A stretch of DNA of 64,000 nucleotides from Rubellimicrobium arenae (GCF_017916295.1 NZ_JAFMSS010000002.1:394324-458323), one strand, 5' to 3'. Shown: positions 34,815 to 44,331, counted from the first letter of the stretch. Notes: a model not told the origin generated them from the sequence alone. Program-made: numbers and translations.

Positions 34815-35087
34815 TCAGTCGGGCCGGGTAAGCCCGACGGCCCCGGCCTGGATGCGCCGGATCAGCCCGTCGTACCGCCCGGGCGTGGGCGCGGCCCCGC
34901 TGATCCACGCCAGGAGGTCGTGATCTCTTTCCCCGAGGAGATCCTCGTAGAGGTCGAGATCGGCGGGTTCGAGCGCCGCAAGCTCCCGGTTCGAGAAGTC
35001 CCGCAGGATCAGGTCCATCTCGCGGATCCCCCGCCACATGGAGCGGGTCTTCAGGCGTCCGAGGCGGGCCTCGCGCGTTTCCGTCAT
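34815..35087 (-). CDS. sdhE: FAD assembly factor SdhE
   Basis: A protein of 90 residues that helps attach FAD covalently to succinate dehydrogenase flavoprotein. The family motif RGIREMD (the RGxxE loop) is at about residues 19-25, followed by a compact helical bundle ending near LLAWISG. The frame is open 343 codons upstream, but that part is antisense to the aminotransferase gene. ATG at 35087 has GGGAGG in front. It is divergent from the aminotransferase gene (81 bp). The sdh genes themselves are not in the window. Confidence 0.92.
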   Translation of the reverse strand: MTETREARLGRLKTRSMWRGIREMDLILRDFSNRELAALEPADLDLYEDLLGERDHDLLAWISGAAPTPGRYDGLIRRIQAGAVGLTRPD

Positions 35088-35168
35088 GGCTCGCCTCCCT
35101 TCGTGCTTGTGAGCCTCACGGGCCGGCCCTAAACGCAGGTTGTTCCCGCGCCCGAAAGGCTTCCTCCC

Positions 35169-36371
35169 ATGCCGTTCCTGTCCTCCACGCTCGACCGCGT
35201 CAAGCCGTCGCCCACCATCGCCGTCACCACCCGTGCCCAAGAGTTGCAGGCCATGGGACGGGACGTGATCGGCCTTGGCGCCGGGGAGCCCGACTTCGAC
35301 ACGCCGGCCAACATCCAGGAGGCGGCGATCCGCGCCATCCGGGACGGCAAGACCAGATACACCGCCGTGGACGGCATCCCCGAGCTCAAGCGGGCGATCT
35401 GCCAGAAGTTCGACCGGGAGAACGGGCTCGTGTACCAGCCCTCGCAGGTCAGCGTCGGGACCGGCGGCAAGCAGGTGCTCTACAACGCGCTGGTGGCCAC
35501 GCTGAACCAGGGCGACGAAGTCATCATCCCGGCCCCCTATTGGGTCAGCTACCCGGACATGGTGCTTCTGGCCGAGGGCACGCCCGTCTTCGTGGCGGCG
35601 GGCCCTTCCGTCGGCTTCAAGATCACGCCCGAGCAGCTCGAGGCGGCCATCACGCCCCGCACCAAGTGGCTCATCTTCAACTCGCCGTCGAATCCCACCG
35701 GGGCCGGCTACACCGCCCAGGAGATCAAGGGCCTGACCGACGTGCTGCTCCGGCATCCCCAGGTCTGGGTGATGACCGACGACATGTACGAGCATCTGGT
35801 TTTCGACGACTTCCGGTTCGCGACCCCCGCCCAGGTGGAGCCGGGCCTTTATGAGCGCACCCTGACCGTCAACGGCGTGTCCAAGGCCTATGCCATGACC
35901 GGCTGGAGGATCGGCTACGCCGCCGGGCCGGTGCCGCTCATCCGGGCCATGGCCAAGGTGCAGTCGCAGAGCACGTCCAACCCTTGTTCGGTCAGCCAGT
36001 GGGCGGCGGTCGAGGCGCTGACGGGGCCGCAGGATTTCCTGGAGCCGAACCGCAAGCTCTTCGAGCGTCGGCGGAATCTCGTAGTGGGAATGCTGAACGA
36101 CGCCGCGGGCGTCCATTGCCCGACCCCGGAAGGCGCGTTCTACGTGTATCCCGATATCTCGGGCTGCATCGGCAATACGAGCCGCAACGGCGTGCGGATC
36201 GAAACGGACGAGGATTTCGCGACCGCTCTCCTCGACGAGACCGGGGTGGCCGTGGTGTTCGGGGCGGCGTTCGGGCTCTCGCCCGCGTTCCGGATCAGCT
36301 ATGCGACCAGCGACGCCCAGCTGCGCGAGGCCTGCTCGCGCATCCAGGACTTCTGTGCGGGCCTGAGCTGA
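35169..36371 (+). CDS. aspartate aminotransferase (class I, PLP-dependent)
   Basis: Transfers the amino group between aspartate and 2-oxoglutarate; alphaproteobacterial members of this subgroup (Ib) may also act on prephenate. It has 400 residues. GAGEPDFDTP near the N-terminus, the NSPSNPTG motif near 175 and the PLP lysine K239 in GVSKAYAMTGWRIGY are all present, and the C-terminal substrate Arg is in FRISYA. It is divergent from sdhE and convergent with a DedA gene, the two stop codons being 4 nt apart in an inverted repeat. Confidence 0.93.
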   Translation: MPFLSSTLDRVKPSPTIAVTTRAQELQAMGRDVIGLGAGEPDFDTPANIQEAAIRAIRDGKTRYTAVDGIPELKRAICQKFDRENGLVYQPSQVSVGTGGKQVLYNALVATLNQGDEVIIPAPYWVSYPDMVLLAEGTPVFVAAGPSVGFKITPEQLEAAITPRTKWLIFNSPSNPTGAGYTAQEIKGLTDVLLRHPQVWVMTDDMYEHLVFDDFRFATPAQVEPGLYERTLTVNGVSKAYAMTGWRIGYAAGPVPLIRAMAKVQSQSTSNPCSVSQWAAVEALTGPQDFLEPNRKLFERRRNLVVGMLNDAAGVHCPTPEGAFYVYPDISGCIGNTSRNGVRIETDEDFATALLDETGVAVVFGAAFGLSPAFRISYATSDAQLREACSRIQDFCAGLS

Positions 36372-36380
36372 CGGCTCAGG
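36362..36380. terminator. hairpin containing both stop codons of a convergent pair
   Basis: CCTGAGC and GCTCAGG form a perfect 7-bp stem around TGACG. The aminotransferase TGA lies at the start of the loop and the dedA TGA lies in the right arm. It is the likely shared end of both transcripts. Confidence 0.55.
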
Positions 36381-36984
36381 TCCGGCGGCGCTTCAGCAGG
36401 CCGCGCACCACGCGGTAGAGATAGAGCGCGAGGATCCCGAGGACGACCAGGGTCGAGATGGGGTTCACCCATTGCTCGACCCGCTCATAGTTGTCCTCGA
36501 GGAGGTAGCCCGCCCCCGCGAGGATCGCGATCCAGATCAGGCTTCCGGCGGCGGTGTAGACGAGGAACGACAGGAAGGACATCTCCGACAGTCCGGCCGG
36601 CACCGAGATGAGCGTCCGCACCGTGGGGACGAGACGCCCAAGGAGGACCGCCGCAGGGCCATAGCGGTGGAACCAGGCCATGGCGGTTTCGGCCTCTTCG
36701 CGCGACATGGTCAGCCAGACGCCGTGCCGGTCGAGGAAGCGCAGGAACCGCTCGCGGCCCCAGGCGCGGGCCAGGCCGTACCAGAGCAGCGTCCCGAGGA
36801 CCGAGCCGAGGGTCGCGACGATCAGCAGGCCAACAAGGCTGAAGCCCCCTTGCGCCGCCATGAAGCCGGCCAGCGGAACGATCAGCTCGGACGGGATTGG
36901 GGGGAACACGTTCTCGAGGACCATGAGGAGGCCCACCGCAAGGAGGCCTCCCTGCTGGATCCAGCCGGTGATGAAGTCGAACAT
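36376..36984 (-). CDS. DedA family membrane protein
   Basis: Inner-membrane protein of 202 residues of the DedA/SNARE-associated family, members of which act in lipid carrier (undecaprenyl phosphate or phospholipid) recycling and envelope homeostasis. The family marks ENVFPPIPSELIVPLAGFMA near residue 24 and GRLVPTVRTLISVPAGLSEM near 120 are both present; the essential Glu and Arg residues are intact. The ATG overlaps the stop of the MATE gene (TAATG), so translation is coupled. A longer frame upstream is the MATE gene read out of phase. Confidence 0.92.
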   Translation of the reverse strand: MFDFITGWIQQGGLLAVGLLMVLENVFPPIPSELIVPLAGFMAAQGGFSLVGLLIVATLGSVLGTLLWYGLARAWGRERFLRFLDRHGVWLTMSREEAETAMAWFHRYGPAAVLLGRLVPTVRTLISVPAGLSEMSFLSFLVYTAAGSLIWIAILAGAGYLLEDNYERVEQWVNPISTLVVLGILALYLYRVVRGLLKRRRT

Positions 36985-38369
36985 TAGGCGTGCAGTCCTG
37001 TCAGGGGGCGCGAAGCGCGTCGCCAGAACCGTGCCATGAGCAGCACGGAGGCGCAAACCAGTGACGCGACGAGCCCGATCCAGACCCCGACCTCGTGCCA
37101 GCCCAGCACGAAGCCCAGCAGATAGCCGATGGGTATGCCCAGGCCCCAGTAGCTCAGCGCGGCGAAGATCATCGGCACCGTGGTGTCCTGGATTCCACGG
37201 AGGAGCCCGATGGCCAGGACCTGCGCGCCGTCGAAGATCTGGAAAATGGCGGCCAGCCCCAGGAGCGTGACGCCCACGGCCAGCACCTCGGGCCGCTTCG
37301 GGTCCGCGGGGTCCACGAACAGGGACAGGAGCTGCTCGGGATAAAGAAGGAACAGGGCGCTCGCCAGGATGGCGAGGCTGGCCGACAGCACGATGGCCAC
37401 GACGGCCCCCTGCCTCATCCCTTCGTGGTCGCCGCGCCCCAGCGCCTGGCCGGTGCGGACCGTGACGGCCTGGCTGAGCCCCAGGTGGACGTTAAACGTG
37501 GCCGACGCCAGCTGCAGGGCCACGCCATGCGCGGCCAACGGCACCTCGCCGACCCAACCCACCATGATGGCCGATCCGGCGAAGAGACCGACTTCGGCGA
37601 GGAGTTGCCCGCCGATGGGCCAGCCGAGGCGGAACACCCGACCCATGGCGGCCCAGTCCGGACGCCAGAACCGCGCGAGGAGTTCGTACTCGGGCAGCCG
37701 GAGAAGCGCATAGCCCAGCAGCAGCAGCGTCGAGAGCGTTTGCGTGGCCAGCGCGGCCCAGGCCGCGCCCTCGATGCCCATCTCGGGCAGGCCCCAGGCG
37801 CCGAAGATCAGGGCATAACCCCAGACGGCGTTCAGCATCGCCGATCCGATGGTCGCCCAGAGAAGGACGGCCGTCCGTTCGAGGGACGTCAGGAAGGAGC
37901 GCAGGACCATGCCGACGATGGTCGGGATGATGCCCCATCCCGCGATGCCCAGATAGCGTCCGGCCTGGTCGGCCACCTCGGCTTCCTGCCCCATGGCGGC
38001 GAACAGGTGGCCCGATCCCAGGAGCACCACCAGCGCGAAGACGGCGTAGGCCAGGGACAGCCAGAGCCCCATGCGCGTGATGCGCCGCACCTCGCGGATG
38101 TCGCCCTCCTCCGACGCCTTGGCGGCGAGCGGCATGACCGCTCCGGCAAAGCCCGACCCCATCAGCATCATGATGTACCAGAGCGACGAAGCCAGCACGA
38201 TCCCGGCCAGAGCGGTCACGTCGTACCAGCCCAGAAGGACGGTGTCCGTCAGGTGGATGGCGAAGCCGGCAAGGTTCGATCCGATCAAGGGCACGGCGAG
38301 CCCGAGAAGGCCGCGAGCATGGCCGGACCAGCCCGTGAGGGCCGGGGACAGGGCGGGTGCTTGGGTCAT
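36984..38369 (-). CDS. MATE family multidrug/sodium antiporter (NorM-like)
   Basis: Efflux protein of 461 residues with about twelve membrane helices in two halves, exporting cationic compounds in exchange for sodium or protons. The N-terminal half begins LLGLAVPLIGSNLAGFAIHL with the VLLGWYD motif of NorM-type carriers; the second half has the matching LGWPIGGQLLAEVG segment near 245. The substrate is not predictable. It is first in a two-gene unit with dedA (1-nt overlap). No regulator is adjacent. Confidence 0.92.
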   Translation of the reverse strand: MTQAPALSPALTGWSGHARGLLGLAVPLIGSNLAGFAIHLTDTVLLGWYDVTALAGIVLASSLWYIMMLMGSGFAGAVMPLAAKASEEGDIREVRRITRMGLWLSLAYAVFALVVLLGSGHLFAAMGQEAEVADQAGRYLGIAGWGIIPTIVGMVLRSFLTSLERTAVLLWATIGSAMLNAVWGYALIFGAWGLPEMGIEGAAWAALATQTLSTLLLLGYALLRLPEYELLARFWRPDWAAMGRVFRLGWPIGGQLLAEVGLFAGSAIMVGWVGEVPLAAHGVALQLASATFNVHLGLSQAVTVRTGQALGRGDHEGMRQGAVVAIVLSASLAILASALFLLYPEQLLSLFVDPADPKRPEVLAVGVTLLGLAAIFQIFDGAQVLAIGLLRGIQDTTVPMIFAALSYWGLGIPIGYLLGFVLGWHEVGVWIGLVASLVCASVLLMARFWRRASRPLTGLHA

Positions 38370-38500
38370 GGCGGCGGAGTTAGGCCGGAACGGCTCTGGC
38401 GTCTAGGTAGATGAACACGCAATGACCAGGCTGGCGCGGATTGCAGCAGTTTGGAAACCGGAGGCTCCTTCGGCGCGGCGCCGGACGAGCCTCCGTCGGA

Positions 38501-39466
38501 TCAGGTGCCCGTCGCCGTGAACTTGGCCCGGAGGTAGGGACCGGACCGGACCGGTGGATACGCGTCCGAGCCGTCGAGCGGCGTGATCTCGGCCTCCCAG
38601 TCGGGCTGATGGAAGAAGGCGAGGCTTTGCCGCGCGGGCTGTCCGGGGATGGCGACCACGCGATGGAGCGTGGACACCCAGCGGTCGGCGGTCCAGCGGG
38701 CCATCAGGTCGCCGATGTTGACGACGAAACAGCCCGGCGGGGCCGTGACTTCGGTCCATTGGCCGCTGTGGGGGTCGCGGATCTCCAGCCCCCGCGAACC
38801 CGGCTGCGGGAGGAGGATCGTGAGGGAGCCGTAGTCGGTATGCGCTCCGGCCCGCTGCTGGCCGGGCAGCGCGGCCTCCGGCGTGGCCGGGTAGTGCAAG
38901 GCGCGCAGCGCCGAGACGGGGGCGGTCAGGTAGGCGTCGAAGAAGGTCTCGGGCAGGTTCAGCGCCGCGGCCATGGCGCGCATGACGCGGGCGGCAAGAT
39001 CCTCGAGCGCGCGGTAATAGGCCTCCCACGCCTCGCGGAAGCCGGGGAGGTCGGGCCAGAGGGTCGGGGCGTAGTAGAAGGCGTAGGCGTCGGGATCGGC
39101 GATGCCGCCCGGACGCGTGAGGGGACCGCCGTTGAACGACTCCTTGAGGTCGGGGGGCGTCTCCTCCCCCTTGGACCGGGCCAGCGCCTCGCGGTCAGGG
39201 CCAAGCCAGCCATAGGGGTAGCCGGGATAAGGGGCGGACACCTTCGCCTTTTCCTCGGGCGGGAGGGCGAAGAAGTCCTGCGCAGCCCGCCAGACCCCCT
39301 GGATGGTCGCCTCGGGCACGCCATGGCCCGACAGCACAAGGAAGCCCGTCTCGCGGCAGATGCGGTCGAGGTCCTGGGCCGAGGCGGCGCGGGCTGCCCC
39401 TGTCGCCCCTTCGAAGGCGGCAAGGTCGAAGGCGCGGATCAGCGGCGCCGTGGCAAGATCGGTCAC
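38501..39466 (-). CDS. 2-oxoglutarate/Fe(II)-dependent dioxygenase (isopenicillin N synthase family)
   Basis: Non-haem iron enzyme of 321 residues. The double-stranded helix carries the His-Asp pair in GAHTDYGSLTIL near 208, the distal His in LHRVV near 265 and the 2-oxoglutarate-binding Arg in RQSLAFF near 277. The N-terminal region with GFLVLSGHGVPEATIQ is typical of the 2OG-Fe(II) oxygenase DIOX_N part. The substrate is unknown. The GTG start overlaps the stop of an epimerase gene (GTGA) and GGAGGG precedes it, so the two are expressed together. Confidence 0.9.
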   Translation of the reverse strand: MTDLATAPLIRAFDLAAFEGATGAARAASAQDLDRICRETGFLVLSGHGVPEATIQGVWRAAQDFFALPPEEKAKVSAPYPGYPYGWLGPDREALARSKGEETPPDLKESFNGGPLTRPGGIADPDAYAFYYAPTLWPDLPGFREAWEAYYRALEDLAARVMRAMAAALNLPETFFDAYLTAPVSALRALHYPATPEAALPGQQRAGAHTDYGSLTILLPQPGSRGLEIRDPHSGQWTEVTAPPGCFVVNIGDLMARWTADRWVSTLHRVVAIPGQPARQSLAFFHQPDWEAEITPLDGSDAYPPVRSGPYLRAKFTATGT

Positions 39467-40347
39467 GGCAGGTCCCTCCAGCCATGCGAGGGCGCGTAGT
39501 TGAGCAGCCGCTTGGCCTTGGCATTGCAGTAGAAGGTCTCGTATTCACCCAGGGGCCGCCTGAGCGGAATGCCCTCATAGAAGCGGTGGATCACCTCGGC
39601 CGAGGGGAGCCCGACGGAGCTGTCGTCGTTCGACACGTTGAAGACCTGATATCCGAGCCCGTCCGTCCTGAGGCAGCGGTCCACCATGTGGCCCAGGTCG
39701 CGCGCATCGATATAGGCAAAGATGTTGCGGCGGCGGACCTCGGGATGCTCGCGCCAGGTCTTGGCGTAGGCCAGGTACTCGTGCGGCTCGATGACGTTGT
39801 TGATCCGCAGGGCGTAGATGTCGAAGCCGGTTCGGGCCTGGAAGCTGCGGGCTGTGGCCTCGTTGCAGACCTTGGACATGGCATAGCTGTCCTGCGGGAC
39901 GGTCGGATGCTCCTCATCGACCGGGATGTAGTCCGGCCGCACCTCCCCGTCGGCGAAGCAGACGCCATAGGTGGTCTCGCTGGAGGCGATGATGACCTTG
40001 CGGATGCCGAGCTTGGTCGCGGCGTCGAGCACGTTGAAGGTGGACAGGACGTTGACGCGGTAGGTTTCGTTGTCGGCGGTCAGGAACATCGACGGGATCG
40101 CCGCAAAGTGGACCACCGCGTCGTAGCGGGGCACGCCCGTGCCGGGCTCCAGCTCCGCGCTGCTGGCATGCGAGGCCATGGCGTTGAAGACCTGCGACCC
40201 ATCTGTCAGATCCACGCGCAGGTCAGGGACTCCGGGATGGTTCAGTCGGTTCAGGTCGATGTTGACGACGCTGTGCCCCTGCTCGACCAGATGCGGGATC
40301 GCATGGCGGCCGGCCTTGCCGGCGCCGCCCGTGAAAAAGACGCGCAT
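39463..40347 (-). CDS. NAD-dependent epimerase/dehydratase family protein (extended SDR)
   Basis: Extended short-chain dehydrogenase of 294 residues. It has the dinucleotide loop TGGAGKAGR at the N-terminus, the catalytic pair in YAMSK near residue 150 and SSET near 124 in place of the usual active Ser/Thr region. Relatives are annotated as nucleotide-sugar epimerases or uronate dehydrogenases. It is upstream of, and overlaps, a 2OG dioxygenase gene, which suggests one oxidative pathway on a sugar-like or other hydroxylated compound; this is inference. The gene is divergent from a GST gene. Confidence 0.88.
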   Translation of the reverse strand: MRVFFTGGAGKAGRHAIPHLVEQGHSVVNIDLNRLNHPGVPDLRVDLTDGSQVFNAMASHASSAELEPGTGVPRYDAVVHFAAIPSMFLTADNETYRVNVLSTFNVLDAATKLGIRKVIIASSETTYGVCFADGEVRPDYIPVDEEHPTVPQDSYAMSKVCNEATARSFQARTGFDIYALRINNVIEPHEYLAYAKTWREHPEVRRRNIFAYIDARDLGHMVDRCLRTDGLGYQVFNVSNDDSSVGLPSAEVIHRFYEGIPLRRPLGEYETFYCNAKAKRLLNYAPSHGWRDLP

Positions 40348-40450
40348 GGGTGTTCCTCCTTTGCCGCGCCGGGAGTGAACCCCGCCCTGCCCCGGCTTTC
40401 AAGGCCGCGTGAGGACGTCTAGCAAGGAGGGATCAAGACGGAGAGACCTC

Positions 40451-41116
40451 ATGCCCGTGATCTACGGCGCCTACCGCAGCCGAGCGACCCGGAACTTCTG
40501 GCTCGCGGCGGAGATCGGGCTGGAGCTGGAGCTGAGGCAGGTCTGGCAGGCCTACCGGCTGGACAAGCCCGACGCGCCGGACGCGCCGCTCAACACCCGC
40601 TCGCGGGAGTTCCTGGCCTTGTCGCCGATGGGCGCGATTCCCGTCCTCGTGGATGGGGACTTGGTGTTGACCGAGTCGCTGGGCATCAACCTTTATCTCG
40701 CGCGCCGGTACGGCGGCGACTTCGGTCCCCGCGACGAGGCCGAGAACGCATTGATGACCCAGTGGACCCTGTTCGCGGCCACCTCGATGGAGGAGCCGGG
40801 CCTGACGATCCAGAACGCCTACACCTACGGCCGTGCCGACAGCGAAGGCGGGCGGGCCGAGATCGCCGAAATGGTCGAGCGGCTCGGGCGGCCCTTGCGC
40901 GTCCTGGAAGGGCATCTCTCCCGCGAGGATCACCTGGTTGGCGGCCGGTTCACCGTCGCGGACGTGAACCTGGCCGAGATCCTGCGCTACGGCACCGCGC
41001 ACGAGCCGCTGCTGGCCGACTATCCGGCGGTGGACGAATGGCTTCGCGCGTGCCAAGCCCGTCCGGCGTTCAGGCAGATGTGGGAGAAACGTTCCTCCGA
41101 GCCGATGTGGCTGTGA
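40451..41116 (+). CDS. glutathione S-transferase family protein
   Basis: A protein of 221 residues with an N-terminal thioredoxin-like domain, including SPMGAIPVLVDGDLVLTES (the cis-Pro and glutathione-binding Ser region), and a C-terminal helical domain with GGRFTVADVNLAEIL. A Ser/Arg-rich SRATRN stretch occupies the catalytic position near residue 8. It probably conjugates or reduces small electrophiles, or takes part in glutathione-dependent isomerisation; no specific class is certain. ATG is preceded by GGAG. It lies between the epimerase gene (divergent) and parE (same strand, 46 bp). Confidence 0.9.
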   Translation: MPVIYGAYRSRATRNFWLAAEIGLELELRQVWQAYRLDKPDAPDAPLNTRSREFLALSPMGAIPVLVDGDLVLTESLGINLYLARRYGGDFGPRDEAENALMTQWTLFAATSMEEPGLTIQNAYTYGRADSEGGRAEIAEMVERLGRPLRVLEGHLSREDHLVGGRFTVADVNLAEILRYGTAHEPLLADYPAVDEWLRACQARPAFRQMWEKRSSEPMWL

Positions 41117-41162
41117 TTCAGGCCGGCTGCGTCACCCTGAAACGTTGCGAAAAGGGCAGGAA

Positions 41163-43154
41163 ATGACTAGTTGGGAAGAACACAACGAGAACGAATTTGC
41201 CATGCCCGACGACCTTCTCGCCGCTGCCGACACCTACGACGCGTCCTCCATCGAGGTGCTGGAAGGACTCGAGCCCGTTCGCAAGCGCCCCGGCATGTAC
41301 ATCGGGGGCACGGACGAGGCCGCACTGCACCATCTCGTTGCCGAGATCCTCGACAACTCCATGGACGAGGCGGTGGCGGGCCACGCCAACCGCATCGAGG
41401 TGGAGCTGTTGGCCGATGGATCCGTGACGATCCGCGACAACGGGCGCGGCATGCCCATCGACCCGCACCCCAAGTTCCCCGGCAAGTCGGCGCTGGAGGT
41501 GATCCACTGCACGCTCCACGCCGGGGGCAAGTTCTCGGGCAAGGCCTACGAGACCTCGGGCGGGTTGCACGGCGTGGGCGCGTCGGTGGTGAACGCGCTG
41601 TCGGACAGCCTTGTCGTGCAGGTCGCGCGGAACAAGACGCTTTATGAGCAGCGGTTTTCGCGCGGGATCCCGCTCGGGCCGCTCCAGACGTTGGGCGCGG
41701 CGCCGAACCGGCGGGGGACCTCGTCCACCTTCCACCCCGACGAGGAGATCTTCGGGCATCACACCCTGCGGCCCTCGCGGTTGTTCAAGATGGTGCGGTC
41801 CAAGGCCTACCTGTTCTCGGGCGTCGAGATCCGCTGGAAGTCCGAGATCGAGGAGGGCGACACGCCGCTGGAGGCGGTGTTCCGCTTCCCGGGGGGCTTG
41901 GCGGACTACCTGACGGAGACGCTCGGCGCCGCCAGCACCTATGCCGAGAAGCCCTTCGCCGGGACGGTGTCGTTCCAGGAGAAGTTTGGCGTCCCCGGCA
42001 AGGTGGAATGGGCGATCAACTGGACGCCCGCGCGGGACGGCTTCCTGCAGAGCTACTGCAACACGATCCCCACGCCCGAAGGCGGCACGCACGAGGCCGG
42101 GTTCTGGGCGGCGATCCTCAAGGGCCTCAAGGCCTATGGGGAGCTGGCGAAGAACCGGAAGGCCGCGGACATCACGCGCGAGGACCTGCTGACGGGCGGC
42201 TGCGCGCTGGTGTCCTGCTTCATTCGCGAGCCCGAGTTCGTGGGACAGACCAAGGACCGCCTCGCCACCACCGATGCCGCGCGTCTGGTCGAGGGGGCGG
42301 TGCGCGACCACTTCGACCACTGGCTGGCCGCCAACACCAAGTCGGCGGGGTCCATCCTCGACTTCCTGATCCTGCGGGCCGAGGAGCGCATCCGCCGCCG
42401 TCAGGAGAAGGAGACCGCGCGCAAGTCCGCCACGCGCAAGCTGCGGTTGCCGGGCAAGCTCGTGGACTGCTCGGCGTCCTCCCGGGCGGGGACGGAGCTG
42501 TTCATCGTCGAAGGCGACTCGGCGGGCGGGTCGGCCAAGATGGCGCGGGATCGGCGGACTCAGGCGCTGCTGCCGCTCAGGGGCAAGATCCTGAACGTGC
42601 TGGGGGCCGCGTCCTCCAAGCTCGGCAGCAACCAGGAGATCGCGGACCTCGCGCAGGCTTTGGGCGTGTCGCTGGGCAGCAAGTTCAACATCGAGGACCT
42701 GCGCTACGAGAAGATCATCATCATGACCGACGCCGACGTGGACGGGGCCCACATCGCGTCGCTGCTGATGACGTTCTTCTTCACGCAGATGCGGCCGCTG
42801 ATCGACAAGGGGCACCTTTACCTCGCCTGCCCCCCGCTCTACCGGCTCACGCAGGGGTCGAAGCGGCTCTATGTGGCCGACGACGCCGAGAAGGCAAAGT
42901 GGCTGGCCAAGGGGCTTGGCGGAAAAGGCAAGATCGACGTCCAGCGATTCAAGGGTCTGGGCGAGATGGACGCCAAGGACCTCAAGGACACCACCATGGA
43001 CCCCGCGACGCGGCGGCTGATCCGGGTGTCCCTGCAGGACGATGAGCCGGGAGAGACGGAGGACCTCGTCGAGCGGTTGATGGGCAAGAAGCCCGAGATG
43101 CGGTTCCAGTTCATCCAGGAGAACGCGCGGTTCGTCGAGGAACTGGACGTGTGA
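41163..43154 (+). CDS. parE: DNA topoisomerase IV subunit B
   Basis: ATPase subunit of topoisomerase IV, which separates replicated chromosomes. It has 663 residues. The GHKL ATPase shows EILDNSMDEAVAGHA near residue 60, DNGRGMP near 92 and GGLHGVGASVVNALS near 130. The TOPRIM domain starts with EGDSAGGSAK near 447. The C-terminus has QRFKGLGEMDAKDLKDT. The length and the absence of the large GyrB insertion favour ParE over GyrB. The start follows AAAGGG; an upstream TTG would add six residues. It is followed by a good terminator. Confidence 0.94.
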   Translation: MTSWEEHNENEFAMPDDLLAAADTYDASSIEVLEGLEPVRKRPGMYIGGTDEAALHHLVAEILDNSMDEAVAGHANRIEVELLADGSVTIRDNGRGMPIDPHPKFPGKSALEVIHCTLHAGGKFSGKAYETSGGLHGVGASVVNALSDSLVVQVARNKTLYEQRFSRGIPLGPLQTLGAAPNRRGTSSTFHPDEEIFGHHTLRPSRLFKMVRSKAYLFSGVEIRWKSEIEEGDTPLEAVFRFPGGLADYLTETLGAASTYAEKPFAGTVSFQEKFGVPGKVEWAINWTPARDGFLQSYCNTIPTPEGGTHEAGFWAAILKGLKAYGELAKNRKAADITREDLLTGGCALVSCFIREPEFVGQTKDRLATTDAARLVEGAVRDHFDHWLAANTKSAGSILDFLILRAEERIRRRQEKETARKSATRKLRLPGKLVDCSASSRAGTELFIVEGDSAGGSAKMARDRRTQALLPLRGKILNVLGAASSKLGSNQEIADLAQALGVSLGSKFNIEDLRYEKIIIMTDADVDGAHIASLLMTFFFTQMRPLIDKGHLYLACPPLYRLTQGSKRLYVADDAEKAKWLAKGLGGKGKIDVQRFKGLGEMDAKDLKDTTMDPATRRLIRVSLQDDEPGETEDLVERLMGKKPEMRFQFIQENARFVEELDV

Positions 43155-43161
43155 CGTGGAA

Positions 43162-43189
43162 GGGGGCGCCGTGGCGCCCCCTTGTTCTT
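43162..43189 (+). terminator. intrinsic terminator after parE
   Basis: GGGGGCGCC, a 2-nt gap and GGCGCCCCC form a 9-bp stem followed by TTGTTCTT, 7 bp after the parE stop. The neighbouring convergent gene ends right at its edge, so it may serve both. Confidence 0.85.
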
Positions 43190-44331
43190 CAGTAGATGTT
43201 GGCGACCGGCATCCCCAGCGCCATCCGCCCCGCATATTCGGCCTGCGGGCCAGCCTGCATCGGGTGGTACCGCGCGCCCTGGAGGTCCCGGAACCTCCGC
43301 TCCACGCCGTTCGCGCGATAGAAGGCCGCGCCGCCCGAGGCCTCCATCGCGAGGTCACCCACGGCGAGGACGTGGCGGGCGCAGAGGGTGCGGCCCATCA
43401 TCACCCGATTGACGCTGCCGGCGTCGGGCGCATCCTCGGCGATGACGTCGAGCATGCCCCGGAGCGCGAGGCGGGCACCCATTAGTTCGGTGTCGAGGCG
43501 GCCCACGAGGTCGATCGTGTGCGACGTGGGCTTGCGTCTCGCAAGCGCGACGGCTGCATCGCGGGTGCCCTCGGCGACGCCGACATAGACCGAGTAGATC
43601 AGCGGGATCGCGATGGTGGCGATGATCTGGAAGACCGGATGCCATTCCCCCGACCTGCGGCGCATCGAGACGCCCGCCTCGGGAACGACGTGGCCGTCGA
43701 TCACCACGTCATGGGAGCCCGAGCCGCGCATCCCCAACGTGTGCCAGGTGTCCTCCAGCCGGACGTTGGGCGACTTGAAGGGCACGGCGAAGTGCAGCAC
43801 CTCGTCGGGGCGGCCATCCTCGCCCTTGAGGATGGCCATGGTCATCATCAGGTCACCCACAGGCGAGGCAGAGGAAAAGATCTTCCGCGCCTGGATGCGG
43901 TAGCCTCCCTCGACGGGGATGGCCTCGCCGCCGCCGCCGACCCAGTCGGAGCCACCGGTCGAGACGAGGACCAGCCTCTCGACGGCAATGCGCCTGAGAA
44001 GCGGCTCCACGGCGGCGACGCCGTGACGCCAACGCCAGGCCGGAATCGCGACCTGGTGGGTGTGCATGGCCAAGGCGAGGGCCGTGGATCCGCAATGGCG
44101 CGCAAGGGTGCGGAGCATCATCGAAAGCTCCGGAATGCCGGCTCCGCCACCCCCAAGCTCGGCCGGAACGCCGGCTTCGAGGAAGCCCCCTGCCTTGAGG
44201 TCCGCAAAGCTCTCGGCCGCGAAGGCATCGCTGTCGTCGAGATGCTGGGCCCGACGGGCGAGGACCGCTCCCAAGGCCTCTGCTTTGTCGACCAGGGGGA
44301 CCGGGGTGGAAATCGTATCGATAACAGTCAT
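43189..44331 (-). CDS. acyl-CoA dehydrogenase family flavoprotein
   Basis: A protein of 380 residues with the acyl-CoA dehydrogenase fold: a helical N-domain, a beta-middle domain (KIFSSASPVGDLMMTM near 150 in place of the usual flavin-binding W-I-T/S segment) and a C-terminal helical domain. The catalytic Glu of true dehydrogenases is not obvious, so a flavin-dependent monooxygenase or desulfurisation-type role, as in the DszC/SfnB branch, is possible. It is divergent from an HxlR-type regulator with 125 bp between the starts. The start ATG has CTGGAGG in front; a longer frame would add 12 residues. Confidence 0.85.
   Translation of the reverse strand: MTVIDTISTPVPLVDKAEALGAVLARRAQHLDDSDAFAAESFADLKAGGFLEAGVPAELGGGGAGIPELSMMLRTLARHCGSTALALAMHTHQVAIPAWRWRHGVAAVEPLLRRIAVERLVLVSTGGSDWVGGGGEAIPVEGGYRIQARKIFSSASPVGDLMMTMAILKGEDGRPDEVLHFAVPFKSPNVRLEDTWHTLGMRGSGSHDVVIDGHVVPEAGVSMRRRSGEWHPVFQIIATIAIPLIYSVYVGVAEGTRDAAVALARRKPTSHTIDLVGRLDTELMGARLALRGMLDVIAEDAPDAGSVNRVMMGRTLCARHVLAVGDLAMEASGGAAFYRANGVERRFRDLQGARYHPMQAGPQAEYAGRMALGMPVANIY

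Noticed and set aside
41163..43154. DNA gyrase subunit B
   Set aside because: The 663-residue length and lack of the GyrB insertion fit ParE better.
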